From Cunninghamia lanceolata (taxonomy: Eukaryota; Streptophyta; Pinopsida; Cupressales; Cupressaceae): a stretch of DNA of 64,000 bases. This document shows positions 35,041-48,129 of the stretch, in pieces. A program made the position numbers and the translations under genes. The stretch is taken from positions 14,142,501 through 14,206,500 of the forward strand of contig BSBN01000140.1 in the NCBI GenBank assembly GCA_027924645.1, written 5' to 3'. Within the stretch, counting starts at the first letter, position 1. The number at the start of each line of letters is the position of its first letter. The notes below the pieces were generated by a model that had not been told where the DNA came from, did no database searches, and was given only the letters and a program-made list of their open reading frames with translations.

Positions 35041-36225
35041 ATAAATAAAAAACATACTAAAAAAATAATAATCTTTTGTGTGCCTTATTTTTTTATTATG
35101 AATATTATCTACCTATTGAAAAGTGTAAGTTGCAATATTAATTTATATGAAATAAATACGTTTGAAATTTGAAGTAATCTCAATATCTTCAAAAGGCATG
35201 AATGCAAGAGAGCATTCCAATTGTATTGAAAGATTAGTCTGTAATGTAACGATTGGCATGGGTTATTAGCTTCCCTTAGACATTATATATTGGTTCTATC
35301 ATTTCTAGAATTGACTAAATAAGAAGTTTCTATTTGGAAAATATTTTAAATCCTATTTTGGATGATCTTTCTAACCTTAAAACATTATATTGAGTAGTAA
35401 ATAGGATATAGGTTTAGTTAAAATGTCTTAAGGTTTATTTTAAATCTAGTTGTAGGTACATAAAAACACTTAGGTAACATATCTTAGTTTTTAGTTTTTC
35501 ACAGTAACTCACATTTTTATAAATTAACATTAAATCACAATTTAGTTTTTAGTTTTTGTGTCTATAAAAATTGAAGGTATTTTTTCCCCTTTTGATTAGT
35601 AAAAGGTGTGGGGCACTTGAACTATTATTATACATTAATATAAGAAAATACCCATAAACAGCTTACATAGAAAGTTTGAAAATCTCGTCAGTAGAAATTA
35701 ATAGATATAGTCAAAATTTTACCAATGATAGAGATAGTAGTGAGTCTATCCAAAGGAAATGTTGGAAGGAGGCCTCTAGCACACTAGCATAGCATCACAC
35801 AACACACTTGTGGTCAAAGTTTTGCTTGTGTGCTAACTTACTATTGAAATACCTCATTTCACTTTTGTGCTAGATTTCAGAGGAAGAAGCTAATGTGCAT
35901 GTAGTGGAGCCAACTTTGTCATGTCCTAAGTCACTAAGTCGCTAGCATGGTTAGCACATATTTGTTCATAGCATAAAGAGTTAAGTTGTTCCCATGCGCT
36001 AAGTCTCTAGTGTAGCTAGTGTAGCTTTGTTCAAGGCACAAGAGTTTGAAGTTTCCCTCTTACGTTAGCTAGCCAAATGAGATTCCTGAACTCCTTTTTT
36101 CTAAGGAGAGATTTATTGCTTCAATGAAAGGGAAATGTCATATCAGCTAATCTTCTTACCATATTAGCATTCTGAAAGAGATCCATTACATTGGAGATGA
36201 ATAGGGAAAGATTCTAAGCTAGATA
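35041..36225. other. Intergenic DNA, no feature recognised
   Basis: Low GC, no ORF or repeat of note. Confidence 0.5.
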
Positions 36226-37235
36226 GTGTTATGGAGTAAAAAGTAACCTCATGCCTTTTTACTTCCTAGTTTAGCCCCTAGGTCCCTGTATTTACACTTT
36301 ACATGTTTAAAACTTATCCCAGAGTAAATTCCCTTGAAACCCATGTCAAATGGGACTTAGGGGGACAACCTAAATGCTTAATAATGACCCAAATTACCCT
36401 TGGGACTTGGGCATGTGCACCCTAGTCCAAGCTGATTTGTCAGAACCCAAATTTAAGTTTTTTGGCATACGATCTTTAAAAAGGTTTCCCTCTATTGGCC
36501 TTTTCAATTTGAATTACGAATGTTAGCAGGTAAGCATATATAAGTGAGTTTATGTCTTCATTTTACACCTTTATGGATAATGTGAACTTGTGATATTGAG
36601 CTAAGGGATTTCAAGGCATTCATTGTGTTGCAGAGTAGAATTGTGTTGCAGAGTAGAATTGTGTTGTTATTGTGTTTATTTGTTGCAGATTTCACTTCAT
36701 CAATGTATCTCATGATTTGAAGAATCTTCATCTTCGTGTGGGCTTCATCTCTAAGGCGACATCTATTTGTGCTCTGATCATTTTATTTCATCATTGCTTT
36801 GGCTTCTATCCTTCCTTAGGCACACACTCTATCTAGTAACGGTGTTGGAAGACTTGAATGTCATTCTGGGACTTGACTAAGGCAAGCTCTTAAATATCAC
36901 AACCCCCAAACCCCTCTCTTTGGGATTATAGGTTACAAGTGTGGGATTTGGAGAAGTGCAGGTATAGAGAAATAACTCAGAGGATAAAGATTCAAGATCT
37001 AAGGAAAAGTTGCTATAAATCTAACCCACTAGACTAGGGCACCTACACTGAAGTCCTCCTAAAAGGAATTATCATGAACTCAAGAGCTAAACATCATCTG
37101 ACATTGCTCACTATTCCAAATCTATAGAAAAGTTCCCCTATCAGACTTGGGCACTTGACCCGTAGTCTGCAAAGTCTTTTCCTTTGAAAATCTAGCTTCT
37201 CACAAGTTTCTAATCCTTCATGAGTGTCTTCCTAT
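36226..37235 (+). repeat. Gypsy-like LTR fragment, host of copia C insertion
   Basis: Starts TGTTATGGAG. Blocks match the LTR at 18097-19319 in reverse complement: CCCTTGAAACCCATGTCAAATGGGACTTAGG against CCTAGGTCCCATTTGTCATG, and GACTT.A.TAAGGCAAGC.T.TAAA.A.CACAA.CCC. It is cut at 37235 by the copia C LTR. The rest of this LTR was not found on the other side. A short tandem ATTGTGTTGCAGAGTAGA repeat lies at 36620-36660. Confidence 0.55.
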
Positions 37236-37382
37236 TGAAAGGAAGCTAGGTGCGTGAAAATAGCTTCCTACACTAATCTAATGAGGAGAGATGAGTGCAA
37301 ATTTATTTTAATCTTTACAGTTATAGCAATGTTAACCCAACAACAGAGATATTGCAGCAATACACATACACACAAAAAGAAG

Positions 37383-37424
<42 letters not shown>

Positions 37425-38306
37425 ATACATTGGGAAAACCCTTACGGGTGAAAAACCCCACACTCCAAAACACAACCCAAATGTATTATCTAAACAATGA
37501 GGTTTACAATACAGTTACAAAGCCAATGCTCTTGTAGGAGTCTTTGACACTTGTATCTAGAGAAAAGCTACTAGCATAATAGTACCTATCAATCACATAG
37601 TACATCTCCTCTCCAAAGAACCTATTTATATAGAAGATACAAGGCAAAAATGGCTCTATCTTGAGATGGGCATCCAACATGGCCTCATGGCCCAAAACCC
37701 ATGCCTATGGACACTTGTCTAACACTGTAGGATTTTCATGACACTTGTCATATCACCCCATCCCAAAGAGGTCACCTATTCCCAAGTTGGACAATGACAG
37801 ATACTCTTAGGACACTTATGACTGTCATAGAATCTGTCATAACTGTCATATCTTAAAGTTGTAAGAGAATCTATCATACATAGGCTATAAATAGCATATT
37901 CTCTTACAACATGCCATAACCCTCCTTGGGGTACCCAAAGATGCCTTCTTCCAAGATGCCATGTGACGCATGTCTTCACTTGTCATAGAATCTTCCATTT
38001 ATGAGTTTTACACATCATTGATTTGTCATAGGAATCTGTAATAACCGTTTCAGTCAATATTCCCTTACACACTATCCAAGATGCCGACACATGGAAAAAT
38101 ATTCCTACCACTAAGTGGGATGCCTATCTCCTCATGTGAGGAAAAATTTACATATTGTCACCTTCCATGTAGGATGACACATCACCGTGCCAACTCCCAC
38201 AAGATGAGAAAACATGATTTGCATCCTAATTACATAATAGGCAATAAATAAATACAATGAAATAATACAATGAATTGCCAAGGTTGAGACACATTAATTC
38301 CCAACA
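37236..38306 (-). repeat. 3' LTR of copia C
   Basis: 1,071 bp. Minus orientation begins TGTTGGGAATTAATG and ends CTTCCTTTCA. Contains a (GA)n run at 37387-37420 that is much shorter in the 5' LTR (42691-42709), and a TATAAATAG box on the minus strand in the region around 37880-37910. Confidence 0.9.
37387..37420. repeat. (GA)n microsatellite within LTR
   Basis: About 17 GA units. The paired LTR has about eight, showing slippage after insertion. Confidence 0.95.
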
Positions 38307-38317
38307 TTCTCCCACTT
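38307..38317 (-). other. Polypurine tract of copia C
   Basis: AAGTGGGAGAA on the minus strand, directly before TGTTGGGA of the 3' LTR. Confidence 0.85.
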
Positions 38318-38355
38318 GTTGAACACCTTGTAAGAGCCAATGAAAATAACATGAT

Positions 38356-41300
38356 TTATTTGCTATACGCCAAGGGGCCCATAGACTTCAAACACCATCT
38401 AAGCTTCTCTGTGCCCACTGGTTTCGTTAATACATCTAAAACATTCTTTAAAGTGTCTACGTTCTCCAAATTCACCTTCCCATCCTCTACTGTGTCTCAC
38501 ATGAAGTGAAACTGTACATTAATATGCTTTGTTCTAGCATGGAAAGTTGGATTCTTTGCTAGGCAAATCACACTCTGACTGTCACGACAAATCATAATCT
38601 ATCCTGCATCAACATCAATATCTAAACACAATCTCTTAAGCCAAATGGCTTCCTTACAAGCATGAGTTGTTGCCATATACTCAGCTTCTGTCATGGACAA
38701 ATAAACCACAAGTTGTCGCTTACTCATCCAACTAATTGCACCACCAAACATAGTGAACACATCAACATTGGTGGATCTCATGCTGTCAATGTCACCTACC
38801 CAATCAAAATCCACAAATCCACAAATACAAACAGAATATAGAGGTCCTATAACATTACCATGATAGCATATGGAATACTCGGAAGTACCCCTCAAATATC
38901 TGAATGCTCTCTTAACTACATCCCAATGTACCCATCCAGGATTAGCAATAAATTGACAAAGGACTCCCACTGCTTGGGCAATGTTTGGTCTTGGGCAAAC
39001 CATAGCATACATCAAATTGCCAACAACACTAGAATAAGGTACTCTGCTCATGTCCTCCACCTCACTAGGAGATTTTGGACAATCATTAACAGACAACTTC
39101 ATCCCCAAAGAAATAGGAACGCACAATGGTCTACAATCTGCCGTGCTAAACATATCCAACATGGTCTTCACATACTTACTCTGGCTTAACCCAAGTTTTC
39201 TGTTAGCTCTGTCTCTTTTGATTTCCATTCCCAGAATGTACCTCCATGCCCCTAGATTTTTCATCTCAAACTATGTTAACAACTAAGACTTCAAATCAGA
39301 AATCATATTCTTACCATTCCCAATTAACAACATATCATCAACATATAATGCAATAATGAGAATTTGATCATTGTCAAATTTGTAATACATACAATGATTT
39401 GATTTCAATCTCAGATATCCAACCGAAAACACAAAGGCATCAAACTTCAAGTACCACATCCTAGGAGACTGCTTCAAACCATACAAAGACTTTTTCAACT
39501 TGCAAACCAAATTTTCTTTACCTTTCTCTATGTAATGCTCTGGCCGTGACATGTAAATCTCTTCCTCCAAATCACCATGAAGGAATGTTGTCTTCACATC
39601 CATCTTCTCCACCTCTAAGTCATAAAATGTTGTAAGAGATGACATGAACTAAATAGATGTCAGCTTTGCAACGGGAGAGAAAATTTCACCATAATCAATT
39701 CTCTCCACTTGTGAATAGCCCTTCACAACTAGTCTGGCCTTGTACTTCTCAACACTGCCATCTACATCGAATTTTTTCTTGAACACCCATTTGCATCCAA
39801 CAAGTTTTTGTCCTTTAGGCAATGGCACCAAGTCCCATGTTTTATTCTTTTCTAATGAAGCCATCTCATCTTGCATGGCCTCTTTATAGGAACCTACATC
39901 TTTCATGCCCATAGCCTCTATCACAGTTCTAGGCTCATCAGTGTTAGTAAGAAAGGAAAAAGCACAACTAGAATGAAGTAATGAATAACCAAACCTATCA
40001 CATTGCTTTCTTGTTCATGTAGACCTCCTGAATGGCTGAGGTTGAGGTTCTACTTCTTCTTCTAAGCTTTCAGAGTTGCTAGAGCTTTCCTCATCATTAG
40101 GTCTCACAAGGTCTATCAGTTCAATCTTCTCAAGGGTAGAAGGAAGCTAAACCACATCCTCTTTCTTTTTTATTTCTTTTGGCTATAGAACAACAAAAGA
40201 AGGTGTTAGCTCTCTGAATATAACACTTCTTCTATACAACACTTTTTCATCCACAGGATCCCAAAGCTTGTATCCTTTCACACCAATGCCATAGCCAATG
40301 AAAATACACTTAACATCCTTGTTCTCCAATTTAGACCATTTCTCCCTAGGCACATGTGCATATGCCTCACAACCAAAAACATGAAGATGTCTAATTGAAG
40401 GTTTCTTACTAGACCACACCTCCATAGGTGTCTTATCAACAAGAGCTGATGTAGGAGACCTGTTTACCAGGTAGCAAGCAGTGGCTATAGATTTAGCCCA
40501 AAACTTTTGTTCGAGGCTTACTCCACTAGGCATACTCCTAGCCTTCTCCATCACTGTCCTATTCACCCTCTCTACAACTCCATTTTGCTATGGGGTGTAT
40601 GGATTTGTCTTATGTCTTTCAATCCCTCGCTCTTTACAAAACTTATCAAACTTTGTTGAACAAAACTCACCACTGTTATTAGTTCTCAAACACTTAATCT
40701 TTTTAGTACTCTAATTCTCAAAAAAAGATTTAAACTCTTTGAACCGACTAAAGACTTCAGTCTTGCTTCTGAGAAAATAAATCTATGTCCTACTATAATC
40801 ATCTCTAAAAGATACAAAATATACAGATTTGGAGATCAAAGGAACACTAATAGGACCAAGCACATCAGAATGAATAAGATCCAATACACCAGAAGACTTG
40901 TGAGAACTAGAGTAAAATTGAACATAGTTTTGCTTTCCATATACACAATGTTTGAAAAAGCCAAACTCAAGATTACAATCATTTAGTCCTAACGAGGTTT
41001 TTATTTTTTAGGGTTCTAAGACCCTTCTCACCAATGTGGCCATATCTCAAATGCCATAACATACTTTTTTCAGTAGGAAGCTTAAATTCTAAAGCATGAG
41101 CATCCTTGGGTACATAAGTTGCACTACCATCAGAATTTGTTACAATAGATTTCTTCATTGCTTGTTCAGATGGTGGGGATGAAGTGACTGCAGCTCTTTT
41201 GTTCAAGTCAGAAGAACTATTGTACTATGAAGTGCATGCATCCATCTGAAACATAGTACCTCTCTGAGTACCCTTTGCAAGCACCATAGATCCTCTAGTC

Positions 41301-42422
41301 ATCTTGCATCCAAACTTCGAAAAGACAACCTGCACACCTACATCATTCAACATACGTACAGAAAGTAGGTTCTGTGCCAAACCTGGGATGTGTATAACCC
41401 CAGTGATCCCCTTCACTCATCCATCAAGAATTGGATTGAGACTCTTTCATGACCAGCAATCTTTAGATGAGAATCATCACCCATGTACACTCTTCCACCA
41501 TCAAACTCTTCATACTTCATCAACTAGCTTTGATGTGAGGTCATGTGAAATGATGCACCAGAATCAATCAACCACACATCATCAGATGCATGGGTGTCCA
41601 GGACTGCGATGAACCATCACCATCATCTTGAGACTTGTCAGAATATGAATCTGGGACATTCTTCTTCTTTTTCTTTTCTTCCTTGCATTCCTTTCAGAAA
41701 TGCTCAATTTTTCCATAGTTCCAATAGAGAGCCTTGGACTTTCTAGGAGATTTGGATCTCCCATGGTATTTGGATCTACCCTTCTCATCTTTCTTGTCCT
41801 TCTTTTTCCCTTTCTCCTTGGGTCTTGCACAAACCGCAAGAGTCTCTTTTGCTACCTCAGAAGACTTTCTCTACATCTCTTCAAATAACAACAAAGATAC
41901 CACTTCATCCATATTGAAAGTGGATGTGGTGCTTCTAATAGCCATAACAAGATGATCCCTTGAGTCCCGCAAAGAACAAAGCAAGGTCATACAACAATCC
42001 TCCTCATCCATCTTCACACCAATGGATGTCAATTAAGAAATTAACATGTTGAAGGCACTAAGGTGATCTGTAATAGATCCTCCATCCTCCATCCTCAAAG
42101 AATACAACTTCTTTCTCAGAAAAAGTTTGTTCACCAAGGATTTGGCTTGATAAACATCTCCCAACTTCTTCCAAAGATCTTTTGTGGTCTTCTCCTCATG
42201 GACATTTAATAGGACAGAATTAGCTAGACTGAGTCTTATGAGACCCTTAGCCTTCTGATCTTTGAGATCCCAATCAACTTGTACCATTGCAGCTGGTTTT
42301 ACATCAGATACGATTTCTCATAGGTCACAATCAACAAGTATGTCTTCCATCTTAAGTTACCATAACTCAAAATTAGTGCCATTGAATTTCTCCACCTCTA
42401 ATCTTTCAAATGTGCCTGCCAT
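38356..42422 (-). pseudogene. gag-pol: copia C gag-pol, multiply broken
   Basis: From ATG 42422 leftward: gag (KFNGTNFELW, then GLIRLSLANSVLLNV..TTKDLWKKL), a degraded zinc knuckle near 41690 (first Cys now Tyr, one TAG inside), protease DSGASFHMTS (about 41560), GAG-pre-integrase HLRYGHIGEKGLRTLKNK, integrase (NRTVMEKARSMPSG, MEVWSSKKPSIRHLHVFGCEAY), RT (GCKWVFKKKFDVDG, TTFLHGDLEEEIYM, SLYGLKQSPRMWY, LYVDDMLLIG) and RNase H (FVDFDWVGDIDSMRST, LSMTEAEYMAT, RDSQSVICLAKN). Stops at many places, including 38599-38601 inside RNase H. The integrase core around 40560-40980 is badly broken. Confidence 0.9.
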
Positions 42423-42525
42423 CTCTTTCCTACAACAAGATTACAGACTGCTCTACACAAAGCTCCCACTCAACCTAAGATTAGCTAAAAAAATTGCTAC
42501 CCAACAACTAGGACCAAAGGTGATC

Positions 42526-42540
42526 AAGCTCTAATACCAA
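42526..42540 (-). other. Primer binding site of copia C
   Basis: TGGTATTAGAGCTTG on the minus strand, two bases from the 5' LTR. Initiator tRNA-Met class with one mismatch. Confidence 0.85.
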
Positions 42541-42542
42541 CT

Positions 42543-43264
42543 GAAAGGAAGCTAGGTGTGCAGAAATCACTTTTTACACTAATCATTGCAAAGAAATGAG
42601 TGCAAATTTGTTTTAATCTTTATAGTTACAACAATGTTAACCCAACAATAGAGATATTGCAGCAATACACATACTCATAGAAAGAAGATAGAAGAGAGAG
42701 AGAGAGAGACAAGATATACATGGGGAAAACCCTGATGGATGAAAAACCCTACACTCCAAAACACAGCTCAAATGTATTATCCAAACAATGAGATTTACAA
42801 TACAGTTACAACGCCAATGCTCTTGCAGGAGTTTTCAACACTCATATCTAGAGACAATCTAGTAGCATAATAGTACCTGTCAATCACATAATACATCTCC
42901 TCTCCAAAGCACATGTTTATATAGAAGATATAAGGAAAAAATGGCTCTATCTTGAGATGGCTGTCCAACATGGCCTCATGGCCCAAAACCCATGCCTATG
43001 GACACTTGTCCAACACTGTAGGATGTTCATGACACTTGTCATATCACCACATCCCAAAGAGGTTGCCTATTCCCAAGTTGGGAAATGATAGATACTCTTA
43101 CGACACTTACAACTGTCATCGAATCTATCATAGATGTCATATCTTACAGCTGTAAGAGAATCTATCATACATAGGCTATAAATAGCATATTCTCTTACAA
43201 CATGTCGTAACCCTCCTTGGCATGCCCAAAGATGCCTTCTACAAGATGCCTTGTGACACATGTC
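42543..43264 (-). repeat. Truncated 5' LTR of copia C
   Basis: Colinear with 37236-37975. Homology ends at CACATGTC. The remaining outer part (equivalent to 37976-38306) is absent, so the element lost its U3 end. Confidence 0.88.
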
Positions 43265-43845
43265 AGGTAAATGCAAGAAGTTGTGTCCACTTAAGGTGGA
43301 AGTTTCAGAGTTAGAAAAAAATCCAAAATCAGGGAACCAAAAATGGGATCCTGTTTATATAAAACGGGATCCCGTTTATATAAAACGCGATCCCGTTTTG
43401 CTTCAGGATCCCGAGCCTAGAACCAAAAATGCGATCCCATTTTTTCTCGAGATCCCGAACCTAGAGGCCAGAAATGGGATCCCGTTATATAAAACGGGAT
43501 CCCGTAATATAAAACGAGATCCCGTTTATAACGGGATCCCATTTTATATAATGGGATCGCGTTATATATAACGGGATCCCATTTTATATAATGGGATCGT
43601 GTTATATATAACGGGATCCCATTTTATAAAATAGGATCCCGTTTTATATAACGGGATTGCATTATATATAACGGGATCCCCTATTTTATAAAACGGGATC
43701 CCGTTTTAGAAAAGTATTAATTTTTTTAAAAAATGGCAGAGACCCCATTTTCAATAGCGACAGTCGACAGGCGAAAATAGGATCCCAAGTTCAGAGAGCA
43801 TCTAGCCACCAGGTAAGTGGATTTTTCCACTTCTACAAATTACCC
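43265..43845. mobile_element. Possible small non-autonomous DNA element with GGGATCCC core
   Basis: It begins at the LTR break with GGTAAATGCAAGAAGTTGTGTCCACTT, which shares 21 bp with the transposon end at 13690-13706 (inverted). It may end near 43844, where AAGTGG...CCACTTCTACAAATTACC is a rough inverted match (about 13 of 20 terminal bases). No clear target duplication, and the LTR does not resume beyond it, so the right boundary is uncertain. Confidence 0.35.
43346..43706. repeat. GGGATCCC palindrome array 2
   Basis: About 20 copies of AACGGGATCCCGTT-like units with variants (GCGATCCC, GAGATCCC, GGGATCGC), spaced by TATATAA- or TTATA-type linkers, so each unit plus linker is itself nearly palindromic. 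Same core as at 12672-12827. Confidence 0.9.
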
Positions 43846-44569
43846 ATCAATTGTTTTAAGCTTCCCTTGTTTGTTTTGGTGTAAAATACAATCAAATTTT
43901 AAATTTTGAATTGTTATTTAGGGTTTAGGGTTTATGAAATCAGTAGTTAATTTTTGACAGTTTAGATGTAAAATACAATTGAAATTTTGAAAGACTATAT
44001 CATATAAAAGGTTAGAATTTGAACAAACTGTCAAAATTATGTTTAAAATTGAGAATTGAATAGATATATTTAGACATTTTAGCTGTAAAATACAATTGAA
44101 AATTTGAAAATACTGTATCATATGAAAGGAGAGATTTTGAACAAACTGTCAAAATTTGAGTTCAATTTGAGTGTTGAATAGCTCTATTTAAACATTTTAG
44201 CTGGAAAATGCAATTGAAATTTTGAAACAATTTTAATCATATAAAAGGAGAGATTTTGAACAAACTGTCAAAAATTATATAGCATTGGGATGATATCTAT
44301 ATTTGGTTTTTATAAAATTTACTTATAACAATGTATGTCATTATATTTTAAAGGCATTATTGAATAGCTAACTATCATGTAAAAAAATTACAACAAACCA
44401 TAATAAAACCAAGTTATCACATCCTTCATAATCAAACATTTAGAGACAACCAACTTATCAAGAATTGAGAAAAAATTTTATAGTTTTTGTGATAGCCAAC
44501 TAATCAAGAATGAAATGAAGCCAACATTTATGTAACTTTTTATATACTCAAGTAGTTGTCCTCACTAGC
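43846..44569. repeat. Degenerate tandem-like AT-rich repeat
   Basis: The block TTTAG.TG.AAAATACAATTGAAA.TTTGAAA...T.T.ATCATAT.AAAGG...TTTGAACAAACTGTCAAAA recurs about three times with 100-130 bp spacing between 43960 and 44275. Nothing coding. Confidence 0.6.
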
Positions 44570-45660
44570 TAGGTTATGCCCCTGGAATGAACATCGTGAT
44601 GTTAATTGTGATACGAGCTCAACCTCATTGGTAATGCTTTCCCTAATCTTAATGACATTGATGTAGGCTCCACTCATGATCCTTACGAAGATCTTTCCAC
44701 CACTAACCTCTTTCATGATATGTCATTATCCTCACCATCTCCTTAGACCTAGAATACCTTGAGCTTATCGATTGGGACCAACATGACCCTTTATGATTTG
44801 ATGTTTTCCAAAATGATGAAGCCATCATGAAACTTATGAAGTGTCAAGACCACATCCCCATTGTAATCATAAGAAAGACTTTTCCACCATACTTAACACC
44901 TACATATACGCTTATTTTGGAGAGAAAGAAAGAACCCTTTAGTCCTGAGGCACCCTAGTCTAGGTAGAATAGAAACAATCTATATAAGACTTGAAACTTG
45001 TGATCGATTAAAATGATACAATAAAAATGGACACTTCCCAAGAGCTCCTCAATTTGACAAACTTCACCTTCCATTAGATACCACTTACATACAAGACATG
45101 ACTCCCCTCTCCTTGTTGAGGACATGCTATAAACATCAACCTGTGAATAGAAGCTTGGACCCTAAACTCTCTAAGATAGTAGCTCCACTGGACCTTGACA
45201 TCAAAGAAGGCATATATAACCATGTCACCATGTTAAAGATTATGTTGATTTCTTCATGTGGTCTTATGGTGATATGCCTTGAGACTCCATCTTTAAAGTC
45301 ATGCATCATCTTGTGGTTCACCTCAATGCCAAACCTATTCAATAAAAGCTACGTAAAATGCACCCCCAAGTAGCCCTCATGGTCATAGAAGAATTGTATA
45401 AACTCTTGGATGTCCAGGGTTCATTCAGACTATTACTTATCCTAAATGGGTAGATCTAATGTGGTCTTAGTTAACAAGAAAACTAAGGGAATTCATGTTT
45501 GCACTAACTTTTGGGACATCAAAAAAGGATCTACCCCAACTTAGATAACTTTTCTCTACCAAACATTGATATGGTCATGGATCTTGTGCATAGCCATATA
45601 TATAAAATTTTATCATTAATATGGATATAATATGGACCAAGTTGAAAAATTTGAGTTAGA
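44570..45660 (+). pseudogene. Decayed Ty3/gypsy pol (RT N-terminal half)
   Basis: Piecewise translation around 45325-45570 gives KPIQ-stop-KLRKMHPQVALMVIEELYKLLDVQGFIQTITYPKW and then a frame change to VNKKTKGIHVCTNFWDIKK, followed by F.LPNID-like residues. This is the conserved RT entry of plant gypsy elements (KPxxQKxRxxxP, LxxxGFIxxxxYPxWxxNxVxVxKKxGxxRxCxDFxDxNK). Many stops and frameshifts. The upstream part (NAFPNLNDIDVGSTHDPYEDL) looks like polyprotein linker. No LTRs found. Confidence 0.75.
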
Positions 45661-46009
45661 CATGGAGACACCTAGATTATGGAGCTCGGTCTATGTAAGA
45701 AAACACCTCCTATAGACTCAACACAAACTTATCCCTCAACCCTCTAAATTGTGACTTACATCATTTGATTACCCTGGAACACACTATAGACAACTCTATA
45801 CAAATTTGGCAAAATATATTTTCTCCTAACAAAATATTGTATATGTAGAAGTATCTACTACTACATTAGATTTGATATACTTCTTAAAAGGAAAGAGTTG
45901 GGACTAACAACTAAATAGAAAACAATAACTAGTTTTGCATTTTCTAGGAAATAGGAAACAAAATTGAGCTAGAACCATCTTGACTAATTTATCTATTTCT
46001 AGCTAGATT

Positions 46010-46360
46010 GAACCCTAATTCTATATGCAATTTCAACCCTAACCCTAACACTAATTCTAATCCTAATCCTAACCCTAATTCTATATGCAATTCAAACCCT
46101 AACCCTTATTATAACCCTAATCATAACCCTAACCCTAACTCTACTTGTAATTGTAATTGTAATTGTAACTCTAACTCTAGCCCTAACCCTAACCCTAACG
46201 AGCTACTTGTAATTGTAATTGTAACCCTAACTCTAGCCGTAACCCAAACCATAATTGTAGCTCTAATACTTACCCTAATTTAGCAACCCTTGAATTCTAC
46301 TTCTAACGCTAACCTCAATTCTAACCCTAAGCCTGATCCTAATTGAAACCCTAACCCTAA
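46010..46360. repeat. Interstitial telomere-like degenerate repeat
   Basis: Dense CCCTAA/CCCTAAC words mixed with AATTGTAATTGTA and CTCTAACTCTA. Plant telomeres are CCCTAAA; the third A is mostly missing, so this is either a degenerate interstitial copy or a simple repeat of similar sequence. Confidence 0.6.
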
Positions 46361-47647
46361 ATTTAATTAATCATGAGTCATGCTACAGGGATTTCTTCTA
46401 CATATTTTGTATGCATGTGTTATTCCCTTATTGCATGTGAGTTCACCAATTATTTGGAAGTCTCCTAACTGGGAGGCGGGCTTGTATTCAAGCCCTATAA
46501 ATTTTGTGTTTATAGGTGTTATGTTTAAAGCTATATGGAGACTTGTAATAGGAGGTCTTGAATTTGGTACCAATGATTGTGAGTTCCTTGTCTAGAATAT
46601 GATGAACCTTTTGAACAAGAGAACCTTGTAGACCATGATGCATATCTTGAAATTTAAACTTGAACATTATCGTCATGTGAATGCTTTTAGCCATCCTACA
46701 ACCTCCTATCACCCTTCATCCTCTTATAGGGATATGCCACACAACCTCTCCAAGTTGACCATGCCAAACCCAAAGTCACAATCGTAAGAGGTAAAGAATC
46801 TTTTGGTCCCATACAAGTCCACTCCGTAATAGGAGTGATACAATGCTAATAGGGTTGTGAAGGTAATTAAGTTCTTGATTAGCATGTTGGGTGTATCTAG
46901 GCATAATGATGATATAGTTAGTCCTAATTTCATTAATCTTAAGATCATTGAGCTAGAGTACTTAATATATATGGTATAGTTTTGTTCAATCAATAGTGGT
47001 AGGGAAAATTAATATACTACAATGACATCAAACATAAACCAATAGGTGTCTTAAGATATATTAGTGGTAGGGAAAATTATAGTGGCCCTAACCCTAGAGT
47101 AATAAGTTGAAGTAGTGTTAGAATTACTAATAAACTAAAAAACTTTATCCTAGGGTGGTGGGACAAATTACACAAGCCTTACAAAGCCTCTACCACTTCC
47201 TTGACATTTTTAACATTGTTCGAATTTGATAGGAGGGATTTATGTCACCTCCTCCTCATCTTAATTCTCATAGTGGAGAGAATCATCTAATTTAGCATCA
47301 AGACATGAAGGTTTATTTTCATTATCTTAGAAATATCCTCCAAGGCTTTGTGCATATGCTCATGCCACACATTGAAGATGTGGAATTTATCTAAGTAGCA
47401 GTATAGAAATCCTTAGCCTAACCTTCTACCCCTTCAATATCATTGTATAGAAGGTAGATACAAGTAACATTTGATATCATGGAGGCACAACTAAGGGATT
47501 TCAAGTTGAATGTAAAAAAATTATTCTTCCCAACAAATGCTAGATGTCTAGGAGCAATTTAATGATTTCGTCCATTATCTGCCTAGTCTAGAATATAATT
47601 ACCTTTTCTTTTGATATGTTTGAAGCAGATAGATTTAAACAAGTATT
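46361..47647. other. Intergenic DNA, no gene recognised
   Basis: Short overlapping ORFs on both strands without motifs. The last bases, GTATT (47643-47647), would be the left target duplication of the giant gypsy element. Confidence 0.5.
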
Positions 47648-48129
47648 TGTTGTGTGGTTACACAACACGCCCCATTTTGACTTGGCAAAACAGGGACCCA
47701 ACTCTTTTGGCTTGGCTCGTGTTGTCTGCTTTCTGGCGGTTTGGTAAAAGTAAGTCATGTGCATCATCATGCAGAGTGAGGATGAGGTAAATCACCATTA
47801 TGAGGTCAGTTTGTCAAAATTCATATTTCATTTCTGTGATCTTATAGTTTGAAAGAGCATTAAAATTCATGCAGGTTTGCCTTTTACATCACCCTGATAT
47901 TCATCAGGATGTGAGAGTTATGAACAGTCAAAGTTTTAGTCAAACCTGATATTCGCAAGAGGAGGATCATATTTTTATAACCTCAGTCATGTTGTCGAGG
48001 ATCATCATGATCTTTGAAACATCATCCAATAAGTCATGCAACCCAAATATCCAGACATCAACTTTAAGTGGTAGTAAATCTTCCCCGTCAAACAGTCATA
48101 TATATCGCGAGCGTCATATTTCCAAATGC

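Larger units (their letters stand above)
37236..43264 (-). mobile_element. Ty1/copia element C, 5' LTR truncated
   Basis: LTR, polypurine tract, RNase H, RT, integrase, protease, gag, PBS, LTR in minus orientation. It is unlike A and B in LTR and gag, and it resembles the Tnt1/Tork type by its gag (KFNGTNFELW) and LYVDDMLLIG. The outer 330 bp of the 5' LTR are missing: it stops at 43264, where the GGGATCCC-bearing segment begins. Left flank is CCTAT; the matching right duplication is lost. Confidence 0.9.

Noticed and set aside
37254..37451. ORF ending in an Arg-Glu dipeptide repeat
   Set aside because: Product of the (GA)n microsatellite in the copia C LTR.
46008..46283. ORF with NPNPNSN repeats
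   Set aside because: Translation of the CCCTAA-like simple repeat; no other support.
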